In this document: positions 1 through 7,033 of the stretch, piece by piece
Numbering within the stretch: position 1 is the first letter of the stretch
Layout of the letters: each line of letters begins with the position of its first letter
From: Mesorhizobium alhagi CCNWXJ12-2
Lineage (GTDB): Bacteria; Pseudomonadota; Alphaproteobacteria; Rhizobiales; Rhizobiaceae
Direction: 5' to 3'
Assembly (NCBI RefSeq): GCF_000236565.1
Contig: NZ_AHAM01000041.1
Location: 1 to 37,692, forward strand
Length of the DNA: 37,692 nucleotides
Position numbers and translations under genes: made by a program
The notes under the pieces: model-generated
Databases searched by the model: none
Told to the model about the DNA's origin: nothing
Seen by the model: only the letters and a program-made list of their open reading frames with translations

Positions 1-628
1 TTGAGCCCCGCCAGCTGGCCGGCTCGCGGTTGGCCCGCGGCGATCCGGTGTGAGCTACCGAGCTGCCGCGCATCGTCTGCTTGCGCAGATGTTCGCGCTC
101 CAGCTCCTCGATGCCGGCGCGGGTCGGGTATAGCGTGTCGATGGCCTCGATCGTGTCGGGCGTTGGCGGGTCGATGGCGAGCTTCGCGCCGCGGAGCAGC
201 CGACGCCTGGCAGCGCTGTGGGCTCCATGGAGGGGGGCGGGGGCGTCGTCCGGGTGTTCGGATACCGGCGGGGGCTCTGAAGCCTCCTGGCGGGGCGCTG
301 CGGCCTCGGGAGCGAGTAGAGCGCGCAGTTCCTCTACGCGTTCGCGGGTCTCGCGCTTACGGCGGACTGCTCTCGCCTGCGATATGGCTTCATGTAATGT
401 TATAACCTGTCGGTCCTCGGGCGGGGGCGGCGGCTGGTCGCACTCGCGCGCGGGCGCGCGCGTGTGTTTGAGGGGGCGGCGTAATGTTGTAACATTACGC
501 CCCCATCTGTAGATCGTCATCCGGGCTACACCGATCTCCTCGGCGATGTCGCTTAGTGAAAAACCCTGCTCGACGTAGGCGCGGATTGCGGCGGCCAAGG
601 CCTCGGAGTAGAGCGTCGGGCGGCCCAT
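1..628 (-). CDS. HTH protein, terminase small subunit-like (partial)
   Basis: The minus-strand frame from ATG at 628 stays open for 209 codons and runs off the left edge, so the C-terminus is missing. Residues 1-43 begin MGRPTLYSEAL and contain a helix-turn-helix (SLSDIAEEIGVARMTIYRW), the pattern found at the N-terminus of many phage terminase small subunits and some phage regulators. Residues 50-130 are rich in Pro, Arg, Ala and Glu and probably flexible. The start lies 7 bases after the stop of the preceding gene, so the two are probably co-transcribed. If it is a terminase small subunit it would bind phage DNA to start packaging; a plain DNA-binding regulator is equally possible. The HTH is seen directly; the packaging role is inference. 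Confidence 0.6.
   Translation of the reverse strand, partial: MGRPTLYSEALAAAIRAYVEQGFSLSDIAEEIGVARMTIYRWGRNVTTLRRPLKHTRAPARECDQPPPPPEDRQVITLHEAISQARAVRRKRETRERVEELRALLAPEAAAPRQEASEPPPVSEHPDDAPAPLHGAHSAARRRLLRGAKLAIDPPTPDTIEAIDTLYPTRAGIEELEREHLRKQTMRGSSVAHTGSPRANREPASWRGS
395..498. repeat. TAATGTTRTAAC direct repeat with palindrome
   Basis: TAATGTTATAAC at 395-406 and TAATGTTGTAAC at 482-493 are near-identical and 87 bases apart. The second lies inside a perfect 8-base-arm inverted repeat, GTAATGTTGTAACATTAC (481-498). Both are inside the HTH gene, where they encode VITL and VTTL. They are AT-rich in very GC-rich surroundings, so a binding-site role for an element-encoded protein is possible, but codon use for a repeated tetrapeptide would also explain them. 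Confidence 0.4.
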
Positions 629-635
629 GTCGGCG

Positions 636-947
636 TCAGCCCGACTTCCGGGTGCGGGGTGTGGCTAGGTGGTTCTCCTCAAACCACTTATTAGCGCGAG
701 CCCTGGCATGAGCCAGCCATTCCCCTCGATTTTCGAACGCACAGCCGTCGAGCAAATCATACACCCTGCCGTCATCGGCGCTTCTTATCGCCTGCGCTTC
801 CATAAGCAGCGGCGTGACGGGCTTCGGGGCGTGATCGCCGCATTCGAAGCCAAGCACCGGAAGTTCTGTAGCATGCCCGGCGAGGTCGTCGAGGCGGACC
901 CATGTGAGCGCGGTATAGGCACCAGCGGTAGCGTGTATGATCGCCAT
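636..947 (-). CDS. hypothetical protein of mobile element, 103 aa
   Basis: I do not recognise this protein. The start at 947 (MAIIHATAGAY) is preceded by AAGGAG with a 6-base spacer, which is far better than the upstream in-frame start at 1067. The protein has no signal peptide or membrane segment; it has a mixed alpha/beta composition with a Trp/Glu-rich C-terminal part (FENRGEWLAHARARANKWFEE, written here only in part: FENRGEWLAHARA). It lies between the candidate replication origin and the HTH/terminase-like gene and ends 7 bases before the latter, so it likely belongs to the same transcript. Function unknown. Confidence 0.65.
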   Translation of the reverse strand: MAIIHATAGAYTALTWVRLDDLAGHATELPVLGFECGDHAPKPVTPLLMEAQAIRSADDGRVYDLLDGCAFENRGEWLAHARARANKWFEENHLATPRTRKSG

Positions 948-1024
948 GTCAGTCTCCTTTTCAGGTGCCGTCGGTCTGCGGCTCCGCCTTCGTCGGCGTG
1001 GCCTTTTCGGGGCTCCGTTCGGGG

Positions 1025-1118
1025 GGCGGTGACACCTGGTGACGCCTCTGCTGCTTATCGGCGTCACGCGCGCGCGTAACGGTGATTTAGTGCTGAAGCG
1101 TCACCAGCTGTCACCGCC
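1025..1118. other. candidate replication origin with GGTGAC iterons
   Basis: In the 178-base gap downstream of the helicase gene there are four exact GGTGAC hexamers: two on the plus strand at 1028 and 1038, and two on the minus strand at 1100-1105 and 1110-1115. Each pair is spaced 10 bases, one helical turn. The two pairs form an inverted repeat of about 21 bases (1025-1045 against 1098-1118) with one mismatch. Variant copies lie between them at 1062-1067 and 1081-1086. From knowledge of phage P4, its alpha primase-helicase binds GGTGAACAG-type iterons in ori and crr; the resemblance and the location next to the replication genes suggest an origin. This is inference from pattern and position. 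Confidence 0.5.
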
Positions 1119-1125
1119 GTTGATT

Positions 1126-2724
1126 TCATTGGGCTTTTTCCTCTCCCCCGACGACGGTGAGCCGCGGCAGCCGCAAGCCGTCGAATGTGCCAATGTTCGT
1201 TTTCGGCTTCAGTTTCAAACCTCGGTAGCCCCGCACGGCCTTCGTCCTGGCCTCAACGATGCCCGCTTGGCGGGACAGTTTCTCCCTGAAATCCTTTGAT
1301 GAGCCGGCAGGCTCATTGCATGCCCTGGCGTATGCGTCGAAGTCTTGGAATAGCTCGGTGCTGCCCGCCAATCCGTTGGCGTCGAGATCGCACCGCTCCA
1401 AGAGCCAGCGCCCGAAAGTGTCTTCCTCCGCGAGATACGCCTCCGACGCGGCCGTGACGGCCACCGGGGGTTTAAGCCCCTCCTCCTGCCAGTCCAGGCA
1501 GCCCTCCAACATCCAGTCGAGGATTGCCGGCCACTCTTTGCGCAGCTTCGCCTTGAGCTGTTGATCGCGCTCGGCGACGGGGATGATCACGTCGAACGGC
1601 ACCATGTGCAGGCGGCGGCGGATAGCCTCGTCGACCGTCCGCAACGATGGTTTATGGTTGCCGGCCACCACGAGTTTGAATTGCGGGGTGAACTCGAAAA
1701 AATCCTGCCGCATGAAACGCGCCTTGACGCGGTCGCCGCCGGTCAGCGTTTTTAGCTTGGCTTCATCCCAGTACCGCCCCTCGCCAGTCTCGCCGGTAGT
1801 CACGAGCCGCGCGCCGTTTAGGTCGGCAACGTCGGTAGGATGCCGCTCATTCTTCGAAGCGGCGAGGGTGTCGAACGGCGCGGTAGTGTGGTAGTCGCCC
1901 AGAACGCCCGCCCACGTATCGATGGTGACCGATTTGCCGTTGGAGCCCTCGCCATAAAAGAAGGCCATGGCGTGCTCGGTGGTGACGCCGGTCAGGGCAT
2001 AGCCGGCCAGCCGCTGCAGGAAGCCCTGCAGCGCTTTATCGCCGCCAGTAATGCGGTCTAGAAAGGCATCGAAGCGCGGGGACGGCATAGCATTGTCGGG
2101 CGTCGTCGCCGTGATTTTCGTCATGTAGTCGTCCGCGCGGTGTCCCCGCATTTTGCCGGTCTTCAGGTCGACCACGCCGCCCGGCGTGTTTAGCAGCCAC
2201 GGATCGGCGTCCCATTGAGCGACCGTCGCCGCGAGCTTTCGATCCGATTTGGCCAGACGTTCGACAGCCGCGACCGTCTTGGCACTCGCCAGGATTTTGC
2301 GTACCCGATCTTCGTTGCAATCGGCCGACGCCCGGCGGCACGTCTCGCGGGCCTTGTCGAACGCCTTCAACGTTTCGTCGAATGCCCAGCGCTGACCGTC
2401 GAACCACAGCCACTTGCCCCAGCGCGCGACATAGCGGAAACCGTCGCGGTGATCCGCCGCGAATTTCAGCGCGAGCGCCTCGTCGGTGAACGCTGGCGGT
2501 CGTGTGCCCTCGTCGTCGTCGTCCAGGTCGTCGTCATCCGCGTCACCATCCGCGATGCGGTGTTCGTCCCGCATGCGCCTGACGAGCTTGTCCAGCGTCC
2601 CCACTGGTAGATCGAACGCGGCGGCCTTCTCCTTGCGGACCAGCACGTATTCGAGCTCGGGCAGCCATGAGAGCTGTTCGATTTCGCGGCGGGCATCTTC
2701 GGCCGTGGGTTTGCGGTCGGTCAT
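1126..2724 (-). CDS. SF3 helicase, phage/plasmid primase C-terminal family
   Basis: A 532-residue protein of the D5/P4-alpha type helicase group. After an N-terminal region with an acidic stretch (about residues 59-73, mostly Asp), a D5_N-like region (about 90-245) leads into an SF3 AAA+ domain: Walker A GEGSNGKS at 258-265, Walker B region near ARLVTTGE (305-312), sensor/motif C KLVVAGNH (350-357) and an Arg-rich finger segment near 369-371. It would unwind DNA at the element's origin. The start at 2724 overlaps the stop of the primase-polymerase gene as ATGA, and AGGA lies 8 bases upstream; the in-frame start at 2763 would lie deep in the neighbour. The coupling to a primase gene indicates a two-subunit form of the fused primase-helicases of P4-like elements. 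Confidence 0.88.
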   Translation of the reverse strand: MTDRKPTAEDARREIEQLSWLPELEYVLVRKEKAAAFDLPVGTLDKLVRRMRDEHRIADGDADDDDLDDDDEGTRPPAFTDEALALKFAADHRDGFRYVARWGKWLWFDGQRWAFDETLKAFDKARETCRRASADCNEDRVRKILASAKTVAAVERLAKSDRKLAATVAQWDADPWLLNTPGGVVDLKTGKMRGHRADDYMTKITATTPDNAMPSPRFDAFLDRITGGDKALQGFLQRLAGYALTGVTTEHAMAFFYGEGSNGKSVTIDTWAGVLGDYHTTAPFDTLAASKNERHPTDVADLNGARLVTTGETGEGRYWDEAKLKTLTGGDRVKARFMRQDFFEFTPQFKLVVAGNHKPSLRTVDEAIRRRLHMVPFDVIIPVAERDQQLKAKLRKEWPAILDWMLEGCLDWQEEGLKPPVAVTAASEAYLAEEDTFGRWLLERCDLDANGLAGSTELFQDFDAYARACNEPAGSSKDFREKLSRQAGIVEARTKAVRGYRGLKLKPKTNIGTFDGLRLPRLTVVGGEEKAQ

Positions 2725-3722
2725 TTGCGTTTTCCTGCTCTGGCGCGATCTCGTCGTCGCCATTCTTCGTTGATGATATCGAGCGCGGTGGGTTTGCCCG
2801 CCGCCAGCCTGCGCAGCTTCTCTGCGATGATGTCGTCAATGTCGGTCTTCACCATGTGCGTCACGCCGCTATCGTTCTCGACGACCGTCAGCTGTCCGGT
2901 GGCGGTGTGTCCTATGAGGCACCTGTCTGTGCGCTTGGCTGTTGGCCCCTCGAGCCACGACGCGGAGCAGCGCAGGCCTTGGACGGCGTCGAGCCGGGCC
3001 ATCTCCTGCAGTTCCGACAGCGTCCTGGTCACGCCGTCGTTGCATTCGAAAGCCATGCCCTCGACAAGGTCGTGGACGCGGTGCGCGACGTTCTCGCCGC
3101 CGACCGACCGCTCGACCACCTGCCAGCCGCGGCGTCTGAGGATGCATTCGATCGCGTCGATCGCCGCGAAGAACTGCTTCTTGGTGAAGACCGGCAGGCG
3201 GTCAAGCGGCGTGTCGGCGGGGCTGTTTCCGGCCCAGCGGTACTTGATCCTGTCCAGCGTATGCCAACCAAACGCCCCAAAATATCGTGCTGATGCGCCG
3301 CCGAATATCTCGGCGCCATGCGCGCCGCCCTCCGCGGTATCGCCGGGCTTGAGCCAGCGCTTCGAGCAGATACGCTTGAACGGTTCGGCCGTGCGCACGA
3401 ACAGCGCGATCTTCGCGCCCTTGCCGTGCCGGCACAGCAGAAACGCCCCCGGCAGAATACCCTTCAGCCGCTCGGCGAGTTCAGCCATCGCCGGGACGTT
3501 GTCGACATCGAGGTCTATGACGGCCAAACCGTTTTCGACACGAATGCCGGTCGCCGTGTAGCGGCGCATGCGGGCCCATCGGCGGGTGATCAGGGCCTCG
3601 TCAACGGGACTGCGAGGCCAGTTGGGCAGCACGCAAAGTTTGTCGATCGACGCCAGCGGCGCGTAGCCGTTGGCCAAAAGCGTCAGGCGCAGCGCCGTGA
3701 TCTCTTTCATATCGCTGCTCAC
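2721..3722 (-). CDS. bifunctional DNA primase/polymerase (PrimPol)
   Basis: A 333-residue archaeo-eukaryotic primase superfamily protein. The metal-binding DxD is seen in AVIDLDVDN (about residues 67-75), and HGKGAKIALF (about 99-108) matches the conserved basic motif of prim-pol domains. Such enzymes make primers and extend them. The start is GTG at 3722, overlapping the stop of the upstream gene as GTGA, and the stop overlaps the helicase start as ATGA, so three genes are translationally coupled. The C-terminal 130 residues have a different character and end in a basic tail (RRRDRARAGKRK), possibly a contact to DNA or to the helicase. Family assignment is from motifs; activity is inferred. 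Confidence 0.85.
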   Translation of the reverse strand: MSSDMKEITALRLTLLANGYAPLASIDKLCVLPNWPRSPVDEALITRRWARMRRYTATGIRVENGLAVIDLDVDNVPAMAELAERLKGILPGAFLLCRHGKGAKIALFVRTAEPFKRICSKRWLKPGDTAEGGAHGAEIFGGASARYFGAFGWHTLDRIKYRWAGNSPADTPLDRLPVFTKKQFFAAIDAIECILRRRGWQVVERSVGGENVAHRVHDLVEGMAFECNDGVTRTLSELQEMARLDAVQGLRCSASWLEGPTAKRTDRCLIGHTATGQLTVVENDSGVTHMVKTDIDDIIAEKLRRLAAGKPTALDIINEEWRRRDRARAGKRK

Positions 3723-3985
3723 GGCGTCGCCTCCGCCGCGGCGATCGTCCTGCGCGCCCTCGCAAGGGCAGCATCAGCTTCCTGGGCGCTACAGGGCGGC
3801 TCGATATCGATGTCCAGACGCAGGCGCACGCATTGCCGGACCCGGCTAGGGGAGCCCTGGCGCGCTAGCTCGCGGGCGAGCCGGTCTATCTTCGCTTGAC
3901 GCTGGGCTCGTGTGAGCCGGTGCGGCTGCGGTTGCTTTTCTGTAGCGGATGCTATAGATAAGTCAGGCGGGTGTCTGCTGGTCAC
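3719..3985 (-). CDS. hypothetical protein, first gene of replication operon
   Basis: An 88-residue basic protein that I do not recognise. Residues 22-40 are helical and rich in Arg and Lys (RLTRAQRQAKIDRLARELA), and there is a further Ala/Arg-rich helix at the C-terminus. The start is GTG at 3985 with AGGAG nine bases upstream. The stop overlaps the primase-polymerase start (GTGA), so it is translated with the replication genes and may be a small accessory or regulatory protein. No known motif was seen. Confidence 0.6.
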   Translation of the reverse strand: MTSRHPPDLSIASATEKQPQPHRLTRAQRQAKIDRLARELARQGSPSRVRQCVRLRLDIDIEPPCSAQEADAALARARRTIAAAEATP

Positions 3986-4007
3986 GGCCTCTCGCTCCTA
4001 TCAGTCC

Positions 4008-4037
4008 GAAAAGCCCGCCCTCCCCAGGCGGGCTTTT
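4008..4037. terminator. bidirectional rho-independent terminator
   Basis: GAAAAGCCCGCC (4008-4019) pairs with GGCGGGCTTTTC (4026-4037) around a short loop. The stem ends in A/T runs on both strands. It lies between the AlpA-like gene and the replication operon on the minus strand and would end the AlpA transcript, or limit read-through into the replication genes. Confidence 0.8.
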
Positions 4038-4049
4038 CATTTTCGGGGG

Positions 4050-4250
4050 TTAGGCGGCCTCGACGCGCCGGGCGTTTGCGGCCTCGCGCTGACGGACCCA
4101 CTCGGCCTCGGCCTCGGCGCTGATGCGCACCAGCTTGCCCACGCGATATTCACGTGGCCGGTCTGCTAACGGAATATTGTAATAGCCGCTGCGGCTGATC
4201 TTCTGGCGATGGCAAAATCCCGCCACGCTGGGGTCGCGATACGTTTCCAT
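4050..4250 (-). CDS. AlpA-like DNA-binding protein / excisionase
   Basis: A 66-residue protein with the layout of AlpA/MerR-like winged HTH proteins of prophages and islands: an N-terminal segment reading GFCHRQKISRSGYYNIP (about residues 11-27), then a wing PREYRVGKLVRISAEA with the conserved pattern of a target-recognition helix, strand, and EAEAEWVRQRE helix. Known relatives activate integrase transcription (AlpA of CP4-57) or act as recombination directionality factors. The start at 4250 has GAGGATGCAGAGACC upstream. It is separated from the integrase unit by a terminator and has its own promoter region. The role in excision or int control is inferred from family and position. Confidence 0.75.
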   Translation of the reverse strand: METYRDPSVAGFCHRQKISRSGYYNIPLADRPREYRVGKLVRISAEAEAEWVRQREAANARRVEAA

Positions 4251-4355
4251 GGTCTCTGCATCCTCTCTTCTGCCCTGGGACGATTATCGATCCAGTTGGG
4301 CTGTGATGGTGCGAGGCATTATACAGTGATTTGCGGCCGCGAACAGGAATATTTG

Positions 4356-4374
4356 TAGTACATGATAAGTACTA
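4356..4374. promoter_or_regulatory. inverted repeat, candidate operator
   Basis: TAGTAC (4356-4361) and GTACTA (4369-4374) form a perfect 6-base-arm repeat with a 7-base spacer. It lies in the AT-richer 4251-4450 stretch upstream of the AlpA-like gene and may be an operator or promoter element. No protein can be assigned to it from the sequence. Confidence 0.35.
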
Positions 4375-4451
4375 ATGCCAGCCGATGCTTAAGATAAACG
4401 TTTCTTTATTTCAGTGACACTTTCCGCTCTGTCAGCACAGCACAGCGGACA

Positions 4452-4486
4452 ACAAAAACGCCCGCCACCGTGAGGGAGCGGGCGTC
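4452..4486 (-). terminator. rho-independent terminator for int unit
   Basis: On the minus strand a GC-rich stem (GACGCCCGC with GCGGGCGTT, loop about 12 bases) is followed by a T run, TTTTTGTT. It lies about 60 bases after the small membrane protein gene and would end the integrase-membrane protein transcript before the AlpA promoter region. The rest of the 294-base gap 4251-4544 holds no gene I can support. Confidence 0.75.
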
Positions 4487-4544
4487 CTGAAAGGCTGAAG
4501 ACTGAAAGCTTACCGGCTCGCGCTTTCCAGGCGCGCCATGGCGG

Positions 4545-4733
4545 TCATGGCCAGGGGAATTCTATACCCAACGCGTAAATCGAACACATCATAACCACGA
4601 GCGCCGGAACGATAACAGCAACCCCATACCGGGCCCCGCCGTACTCTTCAGCCGCCCATAGGGCGAACACCCACGCCATGCCGACCATCCCCATCGTCAT
4701 CAGGTACAGGACAAAGATCATCGCGTTGGACAT
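4545..4733 (-). CDS. small two-helix membrane protein
   Basis: A 62-residue protein with two predicted membrane segments, about residues 5-26 and 35-56, joined by a short loop AAEEYGGARYG. The start is well supported by AAAGGAGGAATAGCTG just upstream. It lies 37 bases after the integrase stop, in the same direction, and before a terminator, so the two are likely co-transcribed. It is not recognised. Small membrane proteins beside an integrase can be superinfection-exclusion, holin-like or toxin-like proteins; nothing here decides between these. Confidence 0.6.
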   Translation of the reverse strand: MSNAMIFVLYLMTMGMVGMAWVFALWAAEEYGGARYGVAVIVPALVVMMCSIYALGIEFPWP

Positions 4734-4770
4734 CAGCTATTCCTCCTTTGTGTTGCGCTGTCGCGGGTCG

Positions 4771-6129
4771 CTAAGACCGCCGCGCCTCGTCCAGCCGGAC
4801 AACCTTGCCGTCGGTCGCGGGCGCGGGCATCAGCGGGACGATGGCCAGCCGCGCCATCTCCTCCAGCCCGCTCGTGATCCACTTGGCGTAGTGCTTCTCG
4901 ATCATCGCGACCGACGTGTCGTGCGCCGCCGCAACAAGCCGGATCGGGAGATTTTGCCGGATGCCCCGGACAATGGATGAATGCCGCAGCGCGTATGCGA
5001 TAACGCCCGGCATGCCCGCCCGCTCGCGGATGGCCTTCCACGCCCGATCCATGTCGCTGGAGGATTGCCACGGTCCGCGCCCCTCGCGTACCCAACGGAT
5101 GCTGCCCGGCGTCTGCCGGTGCCGCCAGCGCTCCAGCAGCGGCGCGTCGCCAGCGCGGCCAGCGACGGCCGGCCGCAGCACGTCGATCACGGCCGGCTCT
5201 ACCGGGATCATGCTCGCGCCGGACTTGCCGGCCTTGCCTTTGCGGCTGGATGGCACGAGCAGCCGGGCCTCGGCCAACTGGCAGTCGCGGACCTTCATTC
5301 TGGCGATCTGCGAAAACCGCGCGCCCGTCGCGTTCAGCACCGAGACCAGCCGAAACAGGTCGCCGTCCCAGCCAAGTTCGGCGTCGATCTGTCGGGCGGC
5401 GTCGAGCAGGCGCATGATCTGCGCATCGGAGAGGATTTGGTTGTCCCTGGCGACTGGCTCGGCTTCGTCGTCGGCCACGACGCCTTTCAGCCCGTCATTG
5501 ACGACCAGCGCGGCATTCAGCTGCTTGCGTTGCGTGTGGAGCGCGGCCTTGAGGTCGTTGGCCAACCGTCGTTTGGTCGTCTCTTTCAGGGTATCGGACA
5601 AGCCTGCCCGCCATGCCGCGAGGTCGTCGTCGGTCAGGGCAGCCATCGCCATGTCCGCCAGCGCCGAGGCGGGGACCGCTTCCTGCTTGCCCCGCTTATC
5701 CTGCCCAAGGACGTATCTGTGGAGCCGGCGGCTTGCGTCGGACCGCACCGCACGGCCTTTCCGCCGGCTCTCGCGGGCGTCGCGCATCGCAATGTAGGCC
5801 TCGACGGCCTGCCGCACGGTGAGCGCCGCCGGCTCAGGCGCCGCGCTCTGCTTGGTGTGCAACTCGCGGGCCTTTTCCTGCGCTTGCCAAAAATCAAGGA
5901 TGCTCCCGCCGTTCGCGTCCAGCCTGTCGTCGGCATCGGCCACCGTCTCGACACGGTAGTTCCGATCGCCTACGTAAAGCCGCACGACCCAGCGGCCGCC
6001 GGACTTGCCTTTGCGGTAGCCTAAATGCAGGCTGGGCCCAATAGCTTTGTAATAGGGTTTCCCCCGTGGTTTCAGCTTCTCTCTTGCCGCCCGGCTTTCC
6101 AACGTCGCATCCCGCACTCGCTTTGCCAT
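4771..6129 (-). CDS. int: tyrosine site-specific integrase
   Basis: A 452-residue phage-type integrase. An N-terminal arm-binding region (about 20-90) is followed by a core-binding SAM-like domain (about 105-215) and a catalytic domain (about 235-430). Visible catalytic residues are Arg271 (ATGARFSQIARM), a lysine in the strand region about 297-302, Arg382-His383 in YALRHSSIVR, His403 (AAHDTS) and the nucleophile Tyr414 (EKHYAKW). It would catalyse integration and, with a directionality factor, excision at a tRNA 3' end. Its start lies about 157 bases from the tRNA-like sequence at 6286-6313, the usual position of int near an att site. TTGTCCAA boxes just upstream of its start may be its own arm sites. 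Confidence 0.93.
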   Translation of the reverse strand: MAKRVRDATLESRAAREKLKPRGKPYYKAIGPSLHLGYRKGKSGGRWVVRLYVGDRNYRVETVADADDRLDANGGSILDFWQAQEKARELHTKQSAAPEPAALTVRQAVEAYIAMRDARESRRKGRAVRSDASRRLHRYVLGQDKRGKQEAVPASALADMAMAALTDDDLAAWRAGLSDTLKETTKRRLANDLKAALHTQRKQLNAALVVNDGLKGVVADDEAEPVARDNQILSDAQIMRLLDAARQIDAELGWDGDLFRLVSVLNATGARFSQIARMKVRDCQLAEARLLVPSSRKGKAGKSGASMIPVEPAVIDVLRPAVAGRAGDAPLLERWRHRQTPGSIRWVREGRGPWQSSSDMDRAWKAIRERAGMPGVIAYALRHSSIVRGIRQNLPIRLVAAAHDTSVAMIEKHYAKWITSGLEEMARLAIVPLMPAPATDGKVVRLDEARRS

Positions 6130-6140
6130 CGCTGCACCTT

Positions 6141-6187
6141 TTGTCCAACACTTTGTCCAATATACCAGCGTGGACTCTGTTGGACAA
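6141..6187. repeat. TTGTCCAA boxes upstream of int
   Basis: TTGTCCAA occurs at 6141-6148 and 6153-6160 as direct repeats 12 bases apart, and as the inverse TTGGACAA at 6180-6187. They lie between the integrase start and the tRNA-like att core. Short repeats at this position are typical of arm-type binding sites for tyrosine integrases, and they also overlap the int promoter region, so autoregulation is possible. The repeats are seen; the role is inferred. Confidence 0.5.
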
Positions 6188-6285
6188 GCACAAACGCAAA
6201 TGCACGAAAACCAAGGTATTTCGGGATCGTGTTGATTCTACGTGGACAGCGCTGGACGCAATCGAAGCCCTCTCACGGCGCAAAC

Positions 6286-6313
6286 AGGGGTTCGATTCCC
6301 CTTGGGCGTACCA
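6286..6313 (+). other. attR: tRNA 3'-end fragment
   Basis: AGGGG-TTCGATT-CCCCT (6286-6302) is a perfect T arm, followed by a 7-base acceptor strand TGGGCGT, discriminator A and CCA (6311-6313). The sequence upstream does not form an anticodon arm, and no ACGCCCA-like 5' acceptor strand is present at the right distance, so this is only a tRNA 3' end. Integration into a tRNA 3' end leaves such a copy at one end of the element, with the intact tRNA at the other end, here left of the window. I do not assign the amino acid. Confidence 0.7.
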
Positions 6314-6373
6314 GATTTTCGCGACACATGGGCTATTCGGGGCGAAGGCGTCTTTCAGCGGCCTACGCAAGCG

Positions 6374-6811
6374 GTGAAATCAGTGCCAGTCTCCTTTCAG
6401 ACGAAGCGGTTCGAAACAGCGCGGCTGGCGGTCATGCTGGCTTGCGGTGCTGTTCTGGCGACGTCCGGCTGCACACGGACTTCCGACGGCTCCATCGAAC
6501 TCAACAGGCTGGAACTCGCGCAGCCCAGGATTCCCAATTTGTTCAAGCTCCGGCTCCCCGGACAGCGAGCGTCGCAGCCCGCTCCCGTGCAAACCGCAGC
6601 AGCACAATTTCCTCGCAAGCCGCCCGCGCCTCAGCAAATGGCCCGCATCAGACCAGCGCCGGCCAAGGCGCGGCCGCGCCGCGTCACTGCGACCGTGTCG
6701 CCGAAGCCGGCAGCCAGCACCAACCCGGCAAACAAGGCCGAGCCGTCAAAGCCGCTGGTCTGTCGGAACGACTCGCAGGCGGCTGGCCGCATTCGCGTCG
6801 TCTGCGAATAG
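6374..6811 (+). CDS. putative lipoprotein, proline/alanine-rich
   Basis: The start could be GTG at 6374, GTG at 6383 or ATG at 6434; upstream of 6374 the frame runs into the att region, so a longer start is unlikely to be native. A hydrophobic stretch (RLAVMLACGAVLATSGC) ends in a Cys with TSGC before it, a tolerable lipobox. After it the protein is low-complexity, rich in Pro, Ala, Arg and Lys, and ends with a short CRNDSQAAGRIRVVCE segment that could form a Cys pair. It is the first chromosomal gene beyond the element. Function unknown; the start is uncertain. Confidence 0.55.
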   Translation: MKSVPVSFQTKRFETARLAVMLACGAVLATSGCTRTSDGSIELNRLELAQPRIPNLFKLRLPGQRASQPAPVQTAAAQFPRKPPAPQQMARIRPAPAKARPRRVTATVSPKPAASTNPANKAEPSKPLVCRNDSQAAGRIRVVCE

Positions 6812-6870
6812 GTTCCCGCAAAGTCTGAGAACGATCCGCTTCGAGCTTTCGTCGCGCCAGATCGCTTGGC

Positions 6871-6912
6871 GCATAAAAAAGCCGCCTCGGGGGGAAGGCG
6901 GCTTTTTTATGC
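6871..6912. terminator. strong bidirectional terminator
   Basis: The 16-base arm GCATAAAAAAGCCGCC (6871-6886) pairs perfectly with GGCGGCTTTTTTATGC (6897-6912). It has a GC stem with A and T runs on either side, so it works in both directions: for the lipoprotein gene on the plus strand and the ATPase gene on the minus strand. Confidence 0.9.
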
Positions 6913-7033
6913 TTGCAACAGGCTGGTGGAGGGGATCCTGATGCCTGCTGCATCGCTACAACCGGCGCGCCCGGAAAAAGTTCCGGCCGATATTAAAAAT
7001 TTCTTCAGCTATATTTTTCGGTGTCCGTTTGGG

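Noticed and set aside
636-1067. Longer form of the 103-residue gene starting at 1067
   Set aside because: The extra 40 residues are basic low-complexity, cover the iteron region and lack a ribosome site; ATG 947 has an excellent one.
6225-6313. Complete tRNA gene
   Set aside because: Only the T arm and acceptor 3' strand fit. No anticodon arm or matching 5' acceptor strand is found upstream, so it is listed as an att fragment.
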